A DNA stretch of 7,859 nt from Bifidobacterium breve (GTDB lineage Bacteria > Actinomycetota > Actinomycetes > Nanopelagicales > Nanopelagicaceae), in the NCBI GenBank assembly GCA_945866155.1, contig CAMBGL010000054.1, positions 1-7,859 on the forward strand, given 5' to 3'. Under the pieces are notes generated by a model. It was not told the origin of the DNA and ran no database searches. It saw only the letters and a list, made by a program, of their open reading frames with translations. Below, in pieces: positions 5,291 through 7,859 of the stretch. Position 1 is the first letter of the stretch; each line of letters starts with the position of its first letter. Both the position numbers and the translations under genes were made by a program.

Positions 5291-6703
5291 ATGGATGTAA
5301 AAGAGGTCGAACTGACCCAACTGTGGAGCCGGGTTATCGAAGAGGTCGCAGTTGATGCCCCTCAACATCGGGCATTTCTACAACTTACAAAACCTTTGGG
5401 CCTACTACAAGGCAATGGCGCCACTAATTTATTAGTAGCTGCACCTAATGCTTTTGCTAAAGATGTTTTAGAGAGCCGTCTTCGCGCAATTGTTGGCGAT
5501 GTACTTACTCGTGAACTCGGCGAGAAAACAAATATTGCAGTTACTGTGGATGAAACTTTGGAATCGCTCAATCTTCCTATCCCGGAAGTAGATATTGAAT
5601 TTGTTCTTCCAAAATCTGGCACTGGGCGCGATGATATTCCTGCTCCATTGATCACTAAAGGTGGCGAACAATCACAACTTAACCCTCGTTATATCTTTGA
5701 GACTTTTGTTATAGGTGCATCAAATCGTTTCGCACATGCTGCTGCGGTTGCAGTTGCTGAAGCTCCAGCAAAGGCATACAACCCTCTATTTATTTATGGT
5801 GAGTCTGGGCTTGGAAAAACTCACTTATTGCACGCTATTGGCGCTTACGCAAAAGAGTTATATGGCAGCGTCCGAGTTCGCTATGTGTCAAGTGAAGAAT
5901 TCACAAATGACTTCATTAACTCTATTCGTGATGATAAAGCCTCTGCTTTCCAACGTCGTTATCGCGATTTAGATGTTTTGCTTGTTGATGATATTCAATT
6001 CCTAGAAAATAAAGAGCGTACTCAAGAAGAGTTCTTCCATACGTTCAACACTTTATATAACGCTAACAAGCAGATTGTTATTTCAAGTGATCGTCCTCCA
6101 AAACAACTAACAACATTGGAAGATCGTCTGCGTTCTCGTTTTGAATGGGGTTTGATTACAGATATTCAACCACCTGAACTAGAAACACGTATTGCAATCC
6201 TTCGCAAAAAAGCAGCGCAAGATAAATTGAACGCACCTGATGATGTTTTGGAATATATCGCGAGTAAAATTTCGACAAATATCCGTGAACTAGAAGGTGC
6301 TCTTATCCGTGTCACAGCATTTGCAAGTTTGAATCGGCAAGTTGTTGATTTATCTCTAGCTGAAATTGTGCTAAAAGATTTAATTCCTAATGAACTAACG
6401 CCTGAAATAACGGGCGCCACAATCATGGCTCAGACCGCTGCTTATTTCAGCCTTACACTTGATGATCTCTGTGGCACTTCACGTTCTCGGGTTTTAGTAA
6501 ATGCTCGCCAAATTGCGATGTATTTATGTCGCGAACTAACAGATCTTTCTCTTCCAAAAATTGGCCAAACTTTTGGGGGGCGTGATCACACAACAGTGAT
6601 GCATGCCGACCGCAAGATTCGCCAACTTATGGCAGAGCGTCGTTCGATCTATAACCAGGTCACGGAGTTGACCAACCGGATCAAACAACAAGCACGTAAT
6701 TAG
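5291..6703 (+). CDS. dnaA: Chromosomal replication initiator protein DnaA
   Basis: 470 residues. DnaA-ATP binds the DnaA boxes, oligomerises and melts the origin. Seen: domain I (about 1-80, starting LTQLWSRVIEEV); a short linker domain II (about 85-128), shorter than in high-GC actinobacteria; AAA+ domain III with NPRYIFETFVIG (131-142), Walker A GESGLGKT (170-177), Walker B LLVDD (230-234), box VII RLRSRFEWGL (279-288) and the sensor-2 Arg in NIRELEGAL (330-338); and domain IV with the DNA-binding helix-turn-helix ending in the signature CRELTDLSLPKIGQTFGGRDHTTV (413-436, given in two parts: CRELTDLSLP and KIGQTFGGRDHTTV). The ATG at 5291 has AAAGGAG at 5278-5284. DnaA boxes lie directly upstream and downstream, consistent with autoregulation. 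Confidence 0.99.
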   Translation: MDVKEVELTQLWSRVIEEVAVDAPQHRAFLQLTKPLGLLQGNGATNLLVAAPNAFAKDVLESRLRAIVGDVLTRELGEKTNIAVTVDETLESLNLPIPEVDIEFVLPKSGTGRDDIPAPLITKGGEQSQLNPRYIFETFVIGASNRFAHAAAVAVAEAPAKAYNPLFIYGESGLGKTHLLHAIGAYAKELYGSVRVRYVSSEEFTNDFINSIRDDKASAFQRRYRDLDVLLVDDIQFLENKERTQEEFFHTFNTLYNANKQIVISSDRPPKQLTTLEDRLRSRFEWGLITDIQPPELETRIAILRKKAAQDKLNAPDDVLEYIASKISTNIRELEGALIRVTAFASLNRQVVDLSLAEIVLKDLIPNELTPEITGATIMAQTAAYFSLTLDDLCGTSRSRVLVNARQIAMYLCRELTDLSLPKIGQTFGGRDHTTVMHADRKIRQLMAERRSIYNQVTELTNRIKQQARN

Positions 6704-6718
6704 TAAAAAGTCCGATTT

Positions 6719-6746
6719 GGGGCTTTTGGCCTAAATAGCCCTTTTT
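6719..6746 (+). terminator. Possible Rho-independent terminator of dnaA
   Basis: GGGGCT (6719-6724) pairs with AGCCCT (6737-6742, one G-T pair) around a 12-base loop, running straight into TTTTT (6742-6746). It begins 15 bases after the dnaA stop. A competing fold pairs GTAAAAAG (6703-6710) with CTTTTTAC (6741-6748). The stem is short and the loop is large, so this is a weak call; it may only attenuate dnaA-dnaN read-through. Confidence 0.35.
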
Positions 6747-6748
6747 AC

Positions 6749-6760
6749 CCCCAGTTGGGG
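6749..6760. repeat. CCCC-AGTT-GGGG hairpin
   Basis: Four C and four G bases flank a 4-base loop, with T-rich sequence on the left and AAAA on the right, just before the first perfect DnaA box of the dnaA-dnaN spacer. It is a compact perfect inverted repeat of unknown role; together with the preceding stem it could isolate the dnaA transcript from the origin. Confidence 0.4.
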
Positions 6761-6766
6761 AAAAGG

Positions 6767-6775
6767 TGTGGATAA
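6767..6775 (-). promoter_or_regulatory. DnaA box, perfect
   Basis: TGTGGATAA, reverse complement TTATCCACA. It is the first member of a series of three similarly orientated sites starting at 6767, 6777 and 6798. Confidence 0.9.
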
Positions 6776-6776
6776 G

Positions 6777-6808
6777 TGTGGGTATCTCCAGTATTTCTGT
6801 GGGTATCT
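6777..6808 (-). repeat. Direct repeat of degenerate DnaA boxes
   Basis: The 11-mer TGTGGGTATCT occurs at 6777-6787 and again at 6798-6808, exactly 21 bp apart. Each contains TGTGGGTAT, 7 of 9 matches to the reverse DnaA box. With the perfect box at 6767 the start spacings are 10 and 21 bp, near one and two helical turns, so all three would lie on one DNA face. They are candidate low-affinity DnaA sites. Confidence 0.55.
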
Positions 6809-6838
6809 TTTTAGAACGAAGGAGAAGGGGAGATCTTT

Positions 6839-7060
6839 ATGAGAAGAGATGAAGTTGTGTTTTTTTCTACCCACAGCTTTCCTTGGTTTTCCCACACCTC
6901 AAAAAGATTAAATAACGCACTTGAGGTGGGCTTTTCCTTCTTATCCACAGAAAAGCTATCTAGTTACTACTACTACTTATATATAGATAAAACCCACTCT
7001 GTGGCGAACCCACAAACTATGAAAGACTTTCAAATAACAAATACAGGGAGAAGCTTGTGA
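6839..7060 (+). CDS. Doubtful 73-codon ORF across the origin, touching dnaN
   Basis: I do not recognise the predicted 73-residue product (MRRDEVVFFSTHSF... with a YYYY run at the TAC repeats); it has no visible domain, signal peptide or membrane segment. For it: ATG at 6839 has GGGGAG (6827-6832) 6 bases upstream, and its TGA (7058-7060) overlaps the dnaN GTG as GTGA, a typical coupling arrangement. Against it: it runs through a perfect DnaA box, an inverted repeat and the AT-rich unwinding tract, its composition is dictated by those elements, and dnaN has its own ribosome site. Most likely a chance ORF, at best a leader peptide. Confidence 0.15.
   Translation: MRRDEVVFFSTHSFPWFSHTSKRLNNALEVGFSFLSTEKLSSYYYYLYIDKTHSVANPQTMKDFQITNTGRSL
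6867..6875 (+). promoter_or_regulatory. Degenerate DnaA box, 7 of 9
   Basis: CTACCCACA keeps the CCACA core; mismatches to TTATCCACA are at positions 1 and 4. A second site of the same quality and orientation, TTTCCCACA, starts exactly 21 bp later at 6888. The pair mirrors the reverse-orientated 21-bp pair at 6777 and 6798. Confidence 0.4.
6888..6896 (+). promoter_or_regulatory. Degenerate DnaA box, 7 of 9
   Basis: TTTCCCACA, mismatches to TTATCCACA at positions 3 and 4. It overlaps by two bases the left arm of the 8-bp inverted repeat starting at 6895. Confidence 0.35.
6895..6928. repeat. 8-bp inverted repeat with AT-rich centre
   Basis: CACCTCAA (6895-6902) and TTGAGGTG (6921-6928) are exact reverse complements around an 18-base, mostly AT spacer. 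It sits between the degenerate box at 6888 and the perfect box at 6941, so it may form a hairpin in single-stranded DNA during initiation or be a binding site for an origin regulator. The plus-strand right arm is followed by GGCTTTTCC, a poor terminator tail. Confidence 0.5.
6941..6949 (+). promoter_or_regulatory. DnaA box, perfect, beside the unwinding region
   Basis: TTATCCACA, perfect, plus-orientated and thus facing the box at 6767. The AT-rich tract begins immediately after it and the TAC repeats start 15 bp downstream, so it is the likely anchor for the DnaA filament. Confidence 0.92.
6951..6992. other. DNA unwinding element with DnaA-trio repeats
   Basis: About 79% A+T over 42 bases by hand count. 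Four consecutive TAC triplets (6965-6976) are followed by TTATATATAGAT. On the other strand these read 3'-ATG repeats, equivalent in another register to the 3'-GAT DnaA-trio described for Bacillus subtilis and many other bacteria, where a DnaA filament extends from a neighbouring box onto single-stranded trios. The perfect DnaA box at 6941 is on the correct side. Assignment is by pattern and position. Confidence 0.75.
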
Positions 7061-7859
7061 AATTTACAGTCGAGCAAGGCGCGCTAGTCGATGGGGTTAA
7101 TTGGGTTTCTCGAAGTCTCTCAACACGTCCGATAAAGACAGAACTACTAGGAATTGTTATCGATGCAAGCGGTGATGAGGTTTTTCTTTCAGCTTCAGAT
7201 CTAGAGACTGCAAGTAAGTCCCATTTTACAGCAGAGATAAAAGAAAAAGGGAAAGTTTTAGTTCCTGGAAAACTACTTGCAGAAATTTGCCGCTCCCTTC
7301 CAGATAAACCAATTACTTTTGCATTAGATGGATCCCGCGTGCTTGTAACAAGTGGCAGTGCAAAATTTACTTTGCCTACACTTTCAATTACTGAATACCC
7401 AAACTTGCCAGAATTGCCAGCATCAACAGGTGTAGTGCCAAGTGACACATTTGCAACAGCTGTTGCGCAAGTTGCAATCGCTGCAGGGCGCGATGATTCA
7501 CTTCCAACACTTACAGGCGTGCATATTGAAATAAACGAAGAGAGTGTTACTTTGGCAGCAACTGATCGCTACCGCCTTGCCGTCCGCGAAATTCAATGGG
7601 AGCCAACCACACCAAATCTCTCACTCACAGCGCTTATGCGCGCTCGAACAATTGCAGATGCGGCAAAATCTCTTACCCACTCAAAAAATGTTTCAATATC
7701 TTTCGCACCGACAACAAGTAATGATCGACTAGCTGGTTTTGCAGGCGATGGAAAAACAATGACTTCAAGAATGCTTGATGGAACATTTCCTCCATACCGC
7801 CATTTACTACCCCAGGATGTAACAACAACTGCGGTTATTGAAGTTGCTCCATTTTTAGA
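7057..7859 (+). CDS. dnaN: DNA polymerase III beta subunit (sliding clamp), 5' part
   Basis: The gene runs off the window end; 267 full codons are present, about 70% of a normal clamp of some 375 residues. DnaN is the ring-shaped dimer that holds polymerase III on DNA. Seen: MKFTVEQGALVDGVNWVSR at the N terminus; domain 1 (about 1-120) with LVPGKLLAEICRSLP (68-82); domain 2 (about 128-246) with LPTLTGVHIE (149-158), the diagnostic AATDRYRLAVRE (167-178) and DGTFPPYRHLLP (241-252); then the start of domain 3. GTG at 7057 is the start, with AGGGAG (7045-7050) 6 bases upstream and the family-typical MKFTV beginning. No in-frame stop occurs to 7859. It follows dnaA across the 353-bp origin spacer. 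Confidence 0.98.
   Translation, partial: MKFTVEQGALVDGVNWVSRSLSTRPIKTELLGIVIDASGDEVFLSASDLETASKSHFTAEIKEKGKVLVPGKLLAEICRSLPDKPITFALDGSRVLVTSGSAKFTLPTLSITEYPNLPELPASTGVVPSDTFATAVAQVAIAAGRDDSLPTLTGVHIEINEESVTLAATDRYRLAVREIQWEPTTPNLSLTALMRARTIADAAKSLTHSKNVSISFAPTTSNDRLAGFAGDGKTMTSRMLDGTFPPYRHLLPQDVTTTAVIEVAPFL

Larger units (their letters stand above)
6704..7056. other. dnaA-dnaN spacer, second half of oriC with unwinding region
   Basis: 353 bp. From left to right: a possible dnaA terminator (6719-6746), a CCCC-AGTT-GGGG hairpin (6749-6760), a perfect DnaA box (6767-6775) with two degenerate boxes after it (6777, 6798), a purine-rich stretch (about 6814-6856), degenerate boxes of opposite orientation (6867-6875, 6888-6896), an 8-bp inverted repeat (6895-6928), a second perfect box facing the first (6941-6949), and an AT-rich tract with TAC repeats (6951-6992, about 79% A+T). 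It ends with the dnaN ribosome site AGGGAG (7045-7050). Opposed box groups beside an AT-rich tract between dnaA and dnaN are the standard look of a bacterial oriC. Confidence 0.92.

Noticed and set aside
5124..6833. Inverted 9-mer TCTCCCCTT (5124-5132) and AAGGGGAGA (6825-6833) on the two sides of dnaA
   Set aside because: Both lie in simple purine/pyrimidine-rich tracts, where such a match is likely by chance; kept only as composition notes.
7017..7448. Minus-strand open frame of 143 codons opposite dnaN
   Set aside because: Antisense shadow of the DnaN coding sequence, which shows diagnostic motifs in the plus frame from GTG 7057.
1..7859. Mobile element, CRISPR array, tRNA or defence genes
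   Set aside because: Nearly all the sequence is accounted for by conserved origin-region genes and two spacers; no transposase, spaced repeat array or tRNA-like structure was seen.

Overview
The window is a chromosomal replication-origin neighbourhood of a bacterium, most likely a low-G+C member of the Actinomycetota. The gene order is: end of a PLP aminotransferase gene (+), then a minus-strand block rpmH-rnpA-yidD-yidC-khpB(jag)-rsmG-parA-parB, then dnaA and dnaN on the plus strand. The actinobacterial assignment rests on the L34 protein (RTFQPNTRRRAKKHGFR...TRAGRA...KGR..LSA), the RH...R..RH form of the RnpA signature, a Jag protein without the N-terminal Jag_N domain, and the ParA/ParB/RsmG sequences. 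Many rows are AT-rich (often 30-45% GC), unlike high-GC Streptomyces or Mycobacterium. A freshwater Nanopelagicales (acI)-type lineage is my guess; it is an inference, not demonstrated.

Layout. 1-411 (+): 3' end of a class I/II aminotransferase, convergent with parB and overlapping it by 4 bp at the stops. 408-5014 (-): eight genes packed with gaps of 55 bp or less, three of the junctions being 1-base TAATG stop/start overlaps; they look like one operon read away from the origin. 5015-5290: rpmH-dnaA divergent spacer with at least four recognisable DnaA boxes plus a weaker one. 5291-6703 (+): dnaA. 6704-7056: dnaA-dnaN spacer, with two perfect DnaA boxes facing each other, degenerate boxes in helical phase, an inverted repeat, and an AT-rich tract headed by four TAC triplets that looks like a DnaA-trio unwinding element. 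7057-7859 (+): dnaN, cut by the window edge. Two parS centromere sites lie inside the coding starts of rsmG and parA.

How it works together. DnaA binds the boxes on both sides of its own gene and opens the AT-rich tract; DnaN is the clamp loaded afterwards. ParB loads on the two parS sites 2.5-3.1 kb from dnaA and ParA moves the new origins apart. The remaining operon genes serve ribosome (L34, RsmG), RNA processing (RnpA, KhpB) and membrane insertion (YidC, YidD).

I found no mobile element, CRISPR array, tRNA or rRNA, and no sign of a new multi-gene system. What deserves attention is at the level of origin architecture, parS sites doubling as codons, a short ORF across the unwinding region, and a GC-rich block around the parS sites.
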